DNA of 64,000 bases from the NCBI GenBank assembly GCA_019279435.1, contig JAAALK010000286.1, forward strand, positions 28,829,712 through 28,893,711, given 5' to 3'. Below, piece after piece: positions 41,101 through 51,788 of the stretch. The stretch's first letter is position 1; each line of letters begins with the position of its first letter. The stretch is from Zizania palustris. Taxonomy: Eukaryota > Streptophyta > Magnoliopsida > Poales > Poaceae. Below the pieces are notes generated by a model. The model saw only the letters and a list, made by a program, of their open reading frames with translations, did no database searches and was not told where the DNA came from. The translations under genes and the position numbers were made by a program.

Positions 41101-41716
41101 TTGCCAAAAAAATTCAGGAAGATAAAGAAAAAAGATTGGTCAAAATTTTTGCACGCCGTTCATAGAACTTGTTGAATTTCTGTGAACCACATCCCACCTC
41201 AGTTGCAGGTGCCAATTTTTGTGGTTGTATATCTTGTCATCCTTGTTCAAAAAAATATATAGTGAAAAAAAGAAAAGAAAAGAAACGAGATTGTGAGAAG
41301 CAAAAGAGAATCGGTCCTATCTTTTGCTACCTTGTTCTGCCTCCACTTGAGTTTTGGGCACATAGTTTCCCTCTATTGCTTGAATTTCACCTTGGGAGCA
41401 CTTAGACCGGCAACTTTTACGAGTACTAGGGAACACTTATTGAACTTGGTTTAACTGTTATTACTATCGCTATTCCTTGCTACTCACTTTGCCTTCCAAG
41501 CTACACCTTCTCTTTGTCAGGACAGGTTCACATCTTGCAATCGCCCACCACCCTCCACTTGGTTCGTCACCTGTAGGCCGGTGACCTCACTGCGGCGTGG
41601 TAAGAACACTTGCAAGTGTGGGTAAGGCGCTTGACGGATTGCTTCCACCACACACCCCACCCCACCTAGTTGCTTTCCATAAGGATTATTCTTTGTTGTT
41701 TTGTCTTTTCACTAAC
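41101..41716 (+). other. CRM-3 partial leader
   Basis: Non-coding, homologous to CRM-2 24290-23486 without the minisatellite. It ends TTTTCACTAACATGG at the Gag start. Confidence 0.8.
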
Positions 41717-42998
41717 ATGGCAGATAACAACGGTACCCCTCCATCTGATTTTAATAACTGTGTCTCACGACGTGCTCTACTGGAGTCTCAACGGCAGACC
41801 CAACACTCCATCGAACGTCTCGCGCGTACTATGGCTGACCTAAGGGACCGGATGACTGCCCTAGAGACACGATTGCCTGCTGCACAAGCCGACGACGACC
41901 ATGTTGAGTAGGAAGACAACCATGTTGAGGATGAATACGACCTATCCTATGCTGGGAACAATGGCATTGACCCTGACGAGGCTGCACATTATCGCTTTCA
42001 GTTCAATCGTCAAGGTATGGGCGGCCACCGCAACCGCCATCCACGAGGTAACAATGACAACCGTAGGAACAATGATCCCTACTCTAAGGTAAAATTTTCA
42101 GTACCTCATTTTGCTAGCACCTATGATCCAGATGCATATTTAGATGGGGAGATGTCAGTCGAACAAAAATTTAATGCTCACATGGTTCCTGCTATCCACC
42201 GCGTGCGCTTAGCTACTAGTGACTTCACTGGATATGCTCTTCTTTGGTGGACTGAAATAGTTCAGGTTGGCAATGAACCACAAAATTGGGGTATGTTAAA
42301 ATGACAAATGCGTGGTAGATGGGTTCCTCCTTCATATAAACGTGATTTGAGAAAAAATTGCAGCGCCTAAACCAAGGAAATAAATCGGTAGAGGAGTATT
42401 ATCAGGAGCTGCAAATAGGTTGCATGCGTGCTGAAATTGAGGAGGACAATGAGGATAAAATGGCCCGTTTTATGGTGGGTTAAGACGTGAAATTCAGGAT
42501 ATCATTGATTATAAAGAATACAATACTATCACTCGTCATTTCCACCTTGCTATACTTGCAGAAAAAGAATTGCAGGGTCGCCAACAACCACAACGCAGCA
42601 TGAGGACCAACATTGGTGGTTCCACTTCACGCTCAAGTGGGCAGCAGTAGCGACAACCACCACCTTCTCGACCGGCGGCTACATCAGCACCTTCTGCATC
42701 TACAGCCCAGGCTGAGAGCTCCAAAGCTGCAGCATCCAAGGCACCAGCCAAGCCCACCTCCTCGGCGGCCTCTACTGCACATTCTGCAGCGATCCAGTGT
42801 CACCGATGCAAAGGATTCGGCCACGTTATGAAGGACTGCCCTAGTCGGCGGGCTTATATTGCTACGGAAGACGGTGGCTATGTAAGTGCTAGTGATGTTG
42901 ACGATGAATATGCACTTGCTGCTAACATTGCAGGAGATTACGATGCTTCCGACGATGATGTTGTTTTTGCACCGGATGCCTCTGCTGACCATGAAGCA
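41717..42998 (+). pseudogene. CRM-3 Gag with intact zinc knuckle
   Basis: Gag starts MADNNGTPPSDFNNC at 41717. An N-terminal helix (RRALLESQRQTQHSIERLAR) and TALETRLPAA follow, then a TAG near 41909. The core is KVKFSVPHFASTYDPDAYL, MSVEQKFNAHMVPAIHRVR and GYALLWWTEIVQVG, with TGA near 42302 and frameshifts near 42355 and 42475. VEEYYQELQIGCMRAEIEE and FHLAILAEKELQGRQQP come before an Ala/Ser/Pro-rich linker. The knuckle IQCHRCKGFGHVMKDC (about 42795) keeps all four ligands, followed by IATEDGGYVSASDVDDE. Confidence 0.86.
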
Positions 42999-43595
42999 CT
43001 TATTGTACAATGTGTTTTGAGCACTCACATGGACCAGGATAACCGGGCAAAACGGAACAATCTGTTTCAGACCTTCTTCATCGTCAATGACCGCCGTGTA
43101 CGTGTAATCATCGACAGCGGTAGTTGCAACAATTTGGTGAGCCACGACATGGTAACTAAGCTTCAACTTCCCACACGTGCACATCCACACCCTTACCACG
43201 TGCAATGGTTCAACAATAGCGGTAAGGTCAAGGTAACACAAACTGCTCACATCAGATTTTCCATTGGTACATACTTCGGAGTTGCTAATTTTGATGTACT
43301 ACCAATGCAAGCATGTTCTCTATTACTTGGTAGACCTTGGGAGTACGATACTGATGCTACACACCATGGTAGGAGCAATAAGTACACATTTATGTATAAA
43401 GGAAAGAAAGTTACATTGCTTCCTATGACTCCTGCTGAAATTGTGAAATTTGAACAAGAAAAACATGCTAAGGACACACAAACGAGCAAACAACCTTCTG
43501 AAAATCAGCAAGTAGCTAAAATGCTTTCAAGGCAATAGAAAGATAAAGTTGCTTCTCCTTCTTCATCACAAGTTATTAATCTGAAAGAACGTATC
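42999..43595 (+). pseudogene. CRM-3 protease
   Basis: EALIVQCVLSTHMDQDNRA leads into the retropepsin site VIIDSGSCNNLVSHDMV (about 43107), then MQACSLLLGRPWEYD and HHGRSNKYTFMYKGKKVT. It is open to a TAG at 43538 (LSRQ then stop, where CRM-2 reads RQQKD), then continues SPSSSQVINLKERIMLATK. All protease motifs are intact. Confidence 0.88.
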
Positions 43596-44865
43596 ATGCT
43601 TGCAACTAAAACTGACCTTGCTGAAATTTGTGATGATACTCCCATGATATATGGCTCGATTTGCACGAACGTGCTGTTTTCACTTGCGAACATTCCTTTG
43701 CATGTGCTGAATAATGGATATCTTTTTCGTGCTAACAAATTATGTGTGCCGGCTAGCTCTCTTCGCTTGTTGTTATTACAGGAAGCACACGGTGGTGGTT
43801 TGATGGGTCATTTTGGATCAAAGAAAACTGAAGATGTGTTGTCCACACACTTTTATTGGCCTAGGATGAGACGAGATGTTGAGCGCTATGTGGCACGATG
43901 CACTACTGGCAATAAAGCTAAGTCCCGACTAAACCCACATGGTCTTTATATGCCTCTGACCGTTCCTAGTGTACCTTGGGAGGCTATTTCTATGGATTTT
44001 GTGTTAGGATTACCTAGAACTAAGAGGGGGAGAGATAGTATTTTTGTGGTGGTAGATCGGTTCTCTAAAATGGCGCATTTTATACCTTGTCACAAGAGGG
44101 ACGACGCTACCAATGTTGCTGATTTGTTTTTCAGAGAGGTCGTATGCTTGCATGGAGTTCCCAATACCATCGTTTCAGATCGTGATGCTAAATTCTTAAG
44201 TCATTTTTGGCAGACGTTGTGGCATAAGATGGGGACGAAGCTGCTGTTTTCTACTACTTGTCACCCCCAAACGGATGGGCAAACGGAGGTCGTCAACCGT
44301 ACGTTGTCCACCATGTTGAGGGCTGTTTTGAAGACCAACTTGAAGCTCTGGGAAGAGTGTCTACCTCGTATTGAGTTTGCATATAATCGGTCAGTACACT
44401 CCACTACTAAGGTAAGTCCGTTTCAAGGGGTCTATGGCTTTAATCCGCGTGCTCCTATTAATTTGCTATTATTGCCACCATCTGAAAAATTGAATTTTGA
44501 TGCTACTACACGTGCTGAATTATTGCTTAAGATGCATGAAACTACTAAAGCAAACATAGATAAAATGAATGAGAAATATCATGCTTATGGTAGTAAGGGT
44601 AGAAAAGAGATAACATTTGAACCGGGTGATCTTGTTTGGTTGCAGTTGCGCAAGGATCATTTTCCTGATTTGAGAAAGTCTAAATTGTGCCCCGTGCTAA
44701 TGGTCCTTTCCGTGTGCTTGAGAAGATCAATGATAATGCATATAAACTTGAGTTGCCTGCAGCTTTTGGGGTTAGTCCCACATTTAACATTTCAGATTTA
44801 AAGCCCTATTTGGGAGATGACGATGAGCTTGAGTCGAGGACGACTCCAATTCAAGAGGGGGAGGA
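43596..44865 (+). CDS. CRM-3 PR-linker fused in frame to integrase; RT and RNase H missing
   Basis: Open 401 residues. MLATKTDLAEICDDTPMIYG and VLFSLANIPLHV are the pre-RT linker. At about 43705 it joins LNNGYLFRANKLCVPASS, the start of integrase, so RT and RNase H (about 550 residues by comparison with CRM-1) have gone in frame. Integrase: HGGGLMGHFGSKKTED; finger end CTTG with Gly for the last Cys; SMDFVLGLPRTKRGRDS; VSDRDAKFLSHFW; GQTEVVNRTLSTML; FEPGDLVWLQLRKDHFPD. A one-base loss near 44685 shifts the frame. The correct one resumes at 44687 (MPRANGPFRVLEKIND) and runs to EGEDDEDI and the LTR. Confidence 0.88.
44853..44865 (+). other. CRM-3 polypurine tract
   Basis: AAGAGGGGGAGGA directly before the LTR start TGATGAGGACATC; identical to CRM-2. 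Confidence 0.87.
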
Positions 44866-45838
44866 TGATGAGGACATCACTTCACATGATACACACATGC
44901 ACCACCATGATACACACATGCACCACCATGATACACACATGCACCACCATGATACACGCATGCACCATCAACCTACAATTCAATTACAAGGACCAATCAC
45001 ACGCGGTCGTGCCCGTCGCTTGAACCATGAGGTTAATTCTTTCCTTAGAAACTATGTTAATATTTGTTTGGATGGTATGCTACTGAATAATAGTGATATC
45101 TTGTTGCTTAGGAACATGGGAGATGAAATAGGAGAGTTGGAGTTGAAGACGGAGTCGCACGGATGATTTGAAGTCAAGAATTCGCTGGTTCGGACTACAT
45201 CAACCACCATGCACCAAAATGGGCGTAACTTCCTCATACGAAGTCCGATTGGCGCGTTCTTGGACTTTTTGGAAAGCCAAGTAGACGACGGATCTTGTGA
45301 CATTGGTTTCGCCTCATTTGGAGTCTCGAGTCCTCCTGTGTGACTGAAACAGTCCTGCATGATAGAACTGGGCCGAGTTGGACCTTGTACTGAGTTGGAG
45401 GCCATGTTGGCCCATAGTCCGAGTCGTGTGCACCTCCTACAGGCTGCCCACGCCCTATATATTCACAATAGCCGTATTTAGGGTTAGGTTTTGCTTTGTT
45501 TGCATCTACACTTGTGTGTTTAGATCCCGCTCCAGCACCGGACCGATTGGCTGCTGCATCAGCGTTTGTGAAACCTCTCCTCATCATAGTTCATCTGTGA
45601 TTTGGCATTCGACTTGTGTTCTTCCTGTTCTTGCTTGTGTTCTTGGGTTCGCTTGCAGGAACTAGCCTTCGTGGCGAGGTCAATCGCGCCATGCGTGGTT
45701 GATAACCGATGGAGACAGTGGTGTAGCGATTGCAAGGTTTTGATCTATCGGACCGGAGCCTTGGATCGTCAACGTCGAGATTCTCCACCAATCCAAGTTA
45801 TCCTTACCTAGCGGAAGATCAGGACCAATCCCCCATTA
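44866..45838 (+). repeat. CRM-3 3' LTR (973 bp) with in-frame 21-bp repeats
   Basis: TGATGAGGACATC to CCCCCATTA. It is 63 bp longer than the CRM-2 LTR, explained by four tandem 21-bp units at 44885-44968 where CRM-2 has one. Each unit codes the heptad HDTHMHH (the last reads HDTRMHH). The polyprotein tail continues PITRGRARRLNHEVNSFL, SDILLLRNMGDEIGELELK and stops at 45166. The conserved LTR block is at about 45625-45690. Confidence 0.9.
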
Positions 45839-47247
45839 GGATGCACCCCCATAGGCACCAAGTGGGTGTTCAACAACAAACAAGGTGAAGATGGGGTTGT
45901 GGTGCACAACAAGGCTTGATTAGTTGCCCAGGGTTTTTGCCAGAAAGAGGGTATTGATTTTGAAGAAACTTTCGCCCCTGTTGCCCATCTTGAGTCCATT
46001 CGCATTCTCTTAGCTTTTGCCGCTTCGAAGGGTTTTAAGCTTTTTCAAATGGACGTTAAGAGTGCTTTTCTGAACGGGTTCATAGAGGAGGAAGTTTATG
46101 TTAGGCAGCCCTCCGGTTTTGAGAACCTTAAGTTTCCTCGACATGTTTTTAAGTTGCAAAAAGCTTTATACGGGTTGAAGCAAGCCCCCAGGGCTTGGTA
46201 TGACCAGTTAAAGCAATTTTTGTTGGGGAAGGGCTTTGTGATGAGTTCTGTGGATAAAACTCTTTTCTTGCTCAGAGATGCTTCAGATTTCTTAGTCGCT
46301 CAGATTTACGTGGAAGATATAATCTTTGGCGATACTACTAATGATCTTGTCTCCAAGTTTTCTGAGCAGATGCACAGTGAGTTTGAGATGAGCCTCATGG
46401 GTGAGCTCAAGTATTTCTTAGGGCTCCAGATCAAGCAGACCAAGGACGGCACCTTCATCCACCAGGGTAAGTATACTAGAGACATGCTGAAGAAGTTCGA
46501 CTTTGGTGGAGAGCTGAAGCCTCAGATGACCCCAATGGGTACGTTTGGGGGCCTAGACAAGGACGAGAGCGGCGTCAAGGTCAATGAGAGAGAGTTTTGA
46601 GGGATGATTGGTTCGCTATTGTACTTAACGGCAACAAGACCAGACATTCAGTTCGCCGTGGGACTTTGCGCGCGTTTTCAGTCTTCACCACGCGCGTCTC
46701 ATCGGCAGGCTGTCAAGCACATCTTCAGGTATCTTACTTATGTGCCTGATCTTGGTATTTACTATTCAGCATCATCATCTCTTGATTTATATGGCTTTTC
46801 GGACGCTCACTTTGGTGGGTGCCGGTTGGATCGCAAGTCGACTTCCGGTACATGCCAGTTTCTCGGTTCTTCCCTTGTTTCTTGGTCTTCTCGAAAGCAA
46901 TCTGGAGTTGCTCTTTCGACCACTGAGGCTGAGTATGTAGCTGCTGCTCACAGTTAGTTTGGATGATTTCCACATTGCGAGATTTTGGGTTGTTCTTTCC
47001 TACCAGGGTTCCATTGTTTTGCGATAGCACCAATGCTATTAGTGTAGGGAAAAACCCTTGTCTCCATTCAAAAACCAAACACATTGATGTGCGTTTTCAC
47101 TTTCTGCGGGATCAATATGAGAAAGGTGTCATTGACCTTGTTCATGTTGATACCCATCATCAGTTGGCTGACATTTTGACCAAACCCCTAGATCACTCTA
47201 CCTTTGAACGTTTACGAGGGGATTTGGGTGTTGTGTATCCTTTCTAG
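45839..47247 (+). pseudogene. SIRE-C RT and RNase H, catalytically mutated
   Basis: Copia RT from GCTPIGTKWVFNNKQGEDG, with a TGA near 45918. FQMDVKSAFLNGFIEEEVYV follows, then ALYGLKQAPRAWYDQLKQFL. The polymerase motif reads YVED: GAA at 46313-46315 where SIRE-D has GAC. RNase H has GFSDAHFGGCRLDRKSTSG, His (CAC, 46808-46810) where SIRE-D has Asp. It also has STTEAEYVAAA, LFCDSTNAISVGKNP and HHQLADILTKPLDHSTFERL. An Arg codon became TGA at 46598-46600 and a short deletion after 46957 shifts the frame. The stop at 47247 is native (VVYPF). Confidence 0.9.
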
Positions 47248-48493
47248 GATATTTTGCGTCAGTTTTCTTTTTTCTTCACTCTTTTCTTGAGTCGTTTTGT
47301 GTGTGTTCATATCTTGCATATTCACATATCACACCTTGAGCCTGCTTCTGTTATATGATTGAACTACTTTACTTATTCTAGCTGGTACATGCTTTTGAAT
47401 ACTTGTCAATGATCATGCTTTGGTTCAGTTCACTTGATATGTCTGGTATCTGTCATATGCATGGCTTTTATACTTTAAAACTTGAAAAATGATCACCATT
47501 GCCTCTGGTAACTAGCATGTGTAGGCTGAATGTTTTTGCATCTGTTACATGCCTAGTAGCTAGTTTCTGACTTAGATGCAAACATGCAACTTGGACATCC
47601 TTCTGCTTTAAACATGGAAATGTGCTATAAAAATGATGAAAAATCAAGATAAATGAAAATTCTATGCCTCTTTATGCATAACTTGCAAAGATCGAGGTGG
47701 GTTTGCTTTGTCGCATTGCATTGTTCTGGACTGCGTAGCATAGCACTTTCGTATGAACTAGGACAATGTAGTGTATGCGAAGACCAATGTCTTAAGCTTC
47801 TGATGGTCCAGATCTGGCCTAGGCTTGACTCGGTCGGTCAGCATAAGGTTTGACATGCAAATAACCCCTGGCATAAATGAAAAAGAGAAAAGAAAAAGCC
47901 TGAAAATTGAAATGATAACAAGTTTGCTGAAGCACTTTGTTTTGGACAATGCTTAGCTTGGTAGATATCAGTTAGCTTTTGCATCTCATGCTTTATCTTG
48001 CTTGTTAACTAGAACATGTGGTGATGCTTTTGTTTGCAAAAACTGAAAAATGCGTGCTCATGACTTTCTTTAGATATCATCTGTTGCACTGATCATGCCA
48101 TGAGTCTCAGACAGTATGTCTTTCGCTATACTTGTTAGATGTTTGTAATTGCAGTCAATCATATTTGAGAAGCTTGATGAGTTAACTTGTCAACAAGGGG
48201 GAGAAATCTTGGGATATGAGTTTAAGGAGGAGCTTTTGTCTCGTTTGTCCTTACTCTTTTGATATCCTTGTTGATGTTTCTGAGATCGCACTCATTTTGA
48301 GCTTTTACCTTTGGTTAACCATAATGACCGCTTCTTGCTTTTGTTCGGCTTTTAGTCATTAGGGTTAAACTTTTACTTTATTTTCTTCTTCTTTGTTTTC
48401 TTGTGTTTTGTTTTCATGTTTTCCACAGTTGTTTTCAGGTACTGAAGAGCTGAAGAAGTGAAGTGTTGACAATGCACTCATCAAGGGGGAGAT
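47248..48493 (+). other. SIRE-C 3' untranslated region and polypurine tracts
   Basis: Non-coding 1.2 kb between pol and LTR. No envelope-like ORF. The conserved block is at 47689-47877. Polypurine motifs lie at about 48195-48205 (AAGGGGGAGAAAT) and 48483-48493 (AAGGGGGAGAT, adjoining the LTR). Confidence 0.82.
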
Positions 48494-50532
48494 TGAGGAG
48501 CCATGCTGAATAGCGTGGGCCTCATGGCTCCAGATGTGATGAGTCATTGTCAACGATAGTCAAAGAGGACAGAAGAAGAGAGGAGATCTGTTGTTTCATC
48601 GGCCGCGTGTGACTCAGGTACGCGGGCAGCAAGCGATGGTCGAGCTAAGAGAGCTGCAAAGTCGGGCTGGCCCAATCCGGGTACATGGGCCAGAAGCAGC
48701 AGAAGACCCACTGGGCTGTTGACCAGGATTGACTCAGGTAAACGGGCGGTGAGTGATTGCCAGGCTGAGAGGGCTACAGAATCGGGCCGATCCAATCCGG
48801 GTACCTGGTGCAAAGCCAGTGAAGGCTTTGTCAGTTTTGGCGCAAAACTGACAACCGTTGATTCGATATCAAACTGTCCAGAAGAGAAGCCGTAGTCGCT
48901 ACGAAAGCTTAGCTTCCGGATAAGTCATCTGTATCTCTAGGCCCACAGTCAGTCAGTCAAGTCTGTAAAAAATCCTAAGGGCAGTTTAGTCTTTTCCTTT
49001 ATTTTAGCGTCTGTAAAAAAACCCTAAGGGGCTGGTGGAATATTCCTAAGTGTTGGGCAGCCTATAAATAGGGCCTCAATCCCTAGGGTTAGTCTACCCT
49101 TCTAGAATTCACTTTTTAATCAATTGGGTCACTTTTTATTCCCTTGTTCCCTGCTCATTCCCCTGTACGCGCCGCCAGGAACGTTCTCTGTTTCTTTGTG
49201 TTTCAGGTTTCATTCTATTTCTGTTTCCTTGCATGCGGTGATTCTTGGATCTAGCGATTTTTATGAGAATCTGAGGCTTTAGTTTTTTGTGTTTCTATTG
49301 TTTAATCCAGCGTTCACGCACTTCTTCTCTATGCTTCTGATTGCTTCTAATTCCTTCTCTATTGCTACTGTTCTTCACGAAGTGTAGTACTAGTTCTAGC
49401 GTGCTGTAGCAAGTAGTACTACTTCTGTAGCTACAGTGTGAGTTCTCTAGGCTCACTTTTTACTGTGTTGCTTTTGATCGAGTAGACAGGGCCAAGTGCC
49501 TTTTCAGGCTATTTTCTGGCGAAGTCCCTTCTCAGTTCGAAGCCCCTCATCTCCATGAGGCGGGCTTCGATCTGACATCTTCGAGGGCTTCGTCCGAACT
49601 TCGACTTCGCTCTTGTCCTGTGAATCGAGTTTCGATGTATGTTCTGCTGTGAGTGTTAGTTGACTTGTCATACTTCGACCTTCTTTGCGAAGGAGTACTC
49701 CGACTCAAGCTTTTCGAAGTCAATACTTTGACAGGCTTCAAAGTTGGCTTCGAAGCTTGTATCTCTGGTATACTTCGCTCGACGTGTGGTCTCTGAGGTT
49801 CTTTTGCTGCTGGCTTTTCGAAGGTCTCAGTTTGTGTGTTCGAAGGTTGTCATTCGGAGGTAGCCCTCGGGTCGAAGGATATCACTTCATTTATCATACC
49901 TCGACCAAGCTAGCTTCGAAGGTAGAGTGTAGGCTTCATTTTTGTCTTGCTGCTGTGTGTTTGGCTTCGCTTATCTTTTGAAGGTTGTTTTTCTGTGCAT
50001 CATGTTCGAAGCGTTCTGTACGAAGGATAGGCTTTGAAGTACACTATTCGAAGCAAGCTTCGACACTATCATATTTCGCCTTGAAGCATACTTCGCATTT
50101 ACACTCGAGCTTGGCTAGACTAAACAAACCTTCGGCACGTCAACTACAACCTTCGACACTGCGAAGCAGGCTTCGACACTACGAAGCAGGCTTCGACACA
50201 GCGAAGCAGGCTTCGTCAAGTTTCGAACAGGAGACAGATTTAGAACAGTAACTTCTCTTCCCACTCTTTGTGCACCTAGATTATTGTACTGAGAAGTTTG
50301 TCTTGCCATGTCTTGTGTATTCTATAAATCTATCTATTAGCACTGTTTTTGTGTGACTCTGTTGTTTAACATCAGTTGCTTCTAGGCTAGATACCTTTAG
50401 ACTTAGGCAATCTGTTAATGCTTTGTTGTTTAGTCGTTTGAGGTGCGTTGGGTGTTGGGAGCAGGCCATTGATTCGAAAGAATTGTTTAGGCACCCATTC
50501 ACCCCTCTCTGGTCGCTACTTTCGGTCCTACA
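48494..50532 (+). repeat. SIRE-C 3' LTR (2039 bp)
   Basis: TGAGGAGCCATGC to GGTCCTACA. It pairs with 35957-38018. It has three full palindromic 20-bp units near 50162-50220 where the 5' LTR has four, and lacks a further short segment next to them. A TATA box CCTATAAATAGGGCC lies near 49062. The right flank at 50533 is CRM-4 LTR. Confidence 0.92.
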
Positions 50533-50863
50533 ATGGGCCAAAGGCCCAAACTGGTGACGCAGTACCGAAACGGTTCTGAAAATCGGTACTGTTTTGACAA
50601 TTGCCGACGACTCCAATTTTATCTTCATGTGAGGTTGGTCCCATTGGAAAGGTTTTCTTCTCATATTTCCAACCTTATGTGGCTTGTCCAAATCGGAGGT
50701 CGTATGCATCTTGGGCGTCCTTTTTACTATCAGGTGGTCCTGGCATCCAAATTGGACTCGAAGTCGACTTAGATCGGATCTCCAACTTGGCTTGCACTCC
50801 CTTGCTGTACCTCCACACCTCCAAGTCCTTCTTCATGAATCTCCTGGTCCTCTCCTTGGTTCC
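50533..50863 (-). repeat. CRM-4 LTR, right piece
   Basis: GGGCCAAAGGCCCAAACTGG and GGTGACGCAGTACC align with CRM-1 LTR near 5010-5050, so this continues 35661-35956 across SIRE-C with about 140 bases lost. TAT-3 cuts it at 50864. The part that would code the polyprotein tail is beyond TAT-3. Confidence 0.72.
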
Positions 50864-51370
50864 TGTTGGCGTAAAAGATTACGCTAACATGTTTCTGAAG
50901 CTTAGAAACTAACGAACGAAGTGTTTGTGAAGTAAACTATTTCAAGCCTGCAAAGCGGATAATAGCTCAAGACAGTTCGAAGATGTGTATTGAATAACTC
51001 AATATTCGATGATCATTACAGGGTAAAACGGGGGGTATTTATAGGCCAAAACCTTAAGGAAAAGACCTGTTTACCCCTCTGTTACAACCGACATAGTGGA
51101 AACTATTCGGTGCCCTTAATAGGGTTAAAACGGTAAAAGACTAATCTAATGAGAAAGAAGATAAGTCGTCCATCTTAGCTGGCAAGGAACCTCTCTGAAG
51201 GGTTAATGTTCAAAGATATACTCCGAACTAGAATCCGCTTCTATCCTTCGAACTTGTTCCAGTATACCTCCGGAGTTAGATGCTGGGAACCTTCGATTAA
51301 ATCACCTGCCTTTGTCTTGTTGCAGCAATGGCCCTGAAGATGAAGTATTTTCCCCAAACAGTAGCCCCTC
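50864..51370 (-). repeat. TAT-3 3' LTR (497 bp) and polypurine tract
   Basis: LTR 50864-51360 runs TGTTGGCGTAAAAG to TTCCCCAAACA. The terminal base change (CAAACA instead of CCAACA) is a small decay. GAGGGGCTAC (minus) at 51361-51370 is the polypurine tract. Confidence 0.92.
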
Positions 51371-51788
51371 GAATACGCTTCTCCTCTAGATCTGTAACGT
51401 TAGGAGAGCAGTATACGCAAGAAAAATAATCAAGCGCAGGGGTTAACAGATTTAATCAACCTCCAAAGTATATGAAGATTTAAAACTTCGAATCAACTTC
51501 TAAGAAAGTTACATTCGAACTATCTCGGAATTAACTTAAGGAGCCAGAAAGCTTTTTAGACTTGGAAGAAATAGCCGTTGGCTTTTTCCTTCCAGTAGAA
51601 GTTACGCGGTGCGTTAACTCCGCAAAGAGTAACGGTCAAGAATGTGAAACGACAAACGTAAACGGTAAAAAATCGTGGGCTTGGGCTATAACTAGAGGAC
51701 CCAGATACTTCTCGCATACCTTTCTCACCGTCCTTGAGCAACCAAACCCTAGCATCTAGATTTTAGCTTTGGCATTAAGTGCGAGTTC
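51371..51788 (+). promoter_or_regulatory. Promoter region of the TAT-3 antisense gene
   Basis: Plus strand. TATAACTA at 51687-51694 stands exactly where TAT-2 has TATAAATA, 95 bp before the ATG in both. Flanking sequence (GCCGTTG, CTTTTTCCTT, AAGTTACGCG, GCGTTAACT, AACGGTCAAGAATG) is conserved between TAT-2 and TAT-3, which suggests promoter elements upstream of the TATA box. Confidence 0.7.

Larger units (their letters stand above)
41101..45838 (+). mobile_element. CRM-3: CRM-like element, 5' LTR lost, RT and RNase H deleted
   Basis: Plus strand: partial leader, Gag, zinc knuckle, protease, integrase, polypurine tract, 3' LTR. The leader matches CRM-2 from GCCAAAAAAATTCAG onward, so the 5' LTR, primer site and first about 350 leader bases are gone. 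SIRE-C integrase went with them, which points to a deletion across the left junction. RT and RNase H are absent, by a break different from that in CRM-2. The 3' LTR end is CATTA instead of CATCA. Confidence 0.88.
35957..50532 (+). mobile_element. SIRE-C: Ty1/copia Sirevirus-like element containing CRM-3
   Basis: Plus-strand element with 5' LTR 35957-38018, primer site, Gag, protease, [CRM-3; integrase lost], RT-RNase H, long 3' untranslated region, polypurine tract and 3' LTR 48494-50532. It is inserted in the CRM-4 LTR. About 14 bases of its 5' LTR start and about 140 bases of CRM-4 are missing at the left junction, so no target duplication can be checked. Confidence 0.9.

Noticed and set aside
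47248..48482. Envelope-like ORF downstream of Sirevirus pol
   Set aside because: Only short frames exist in the SIRE-B, SIRE-C and SIRE-D 3' regions; no signal peptide plus transmembrane pattern is shared by them.
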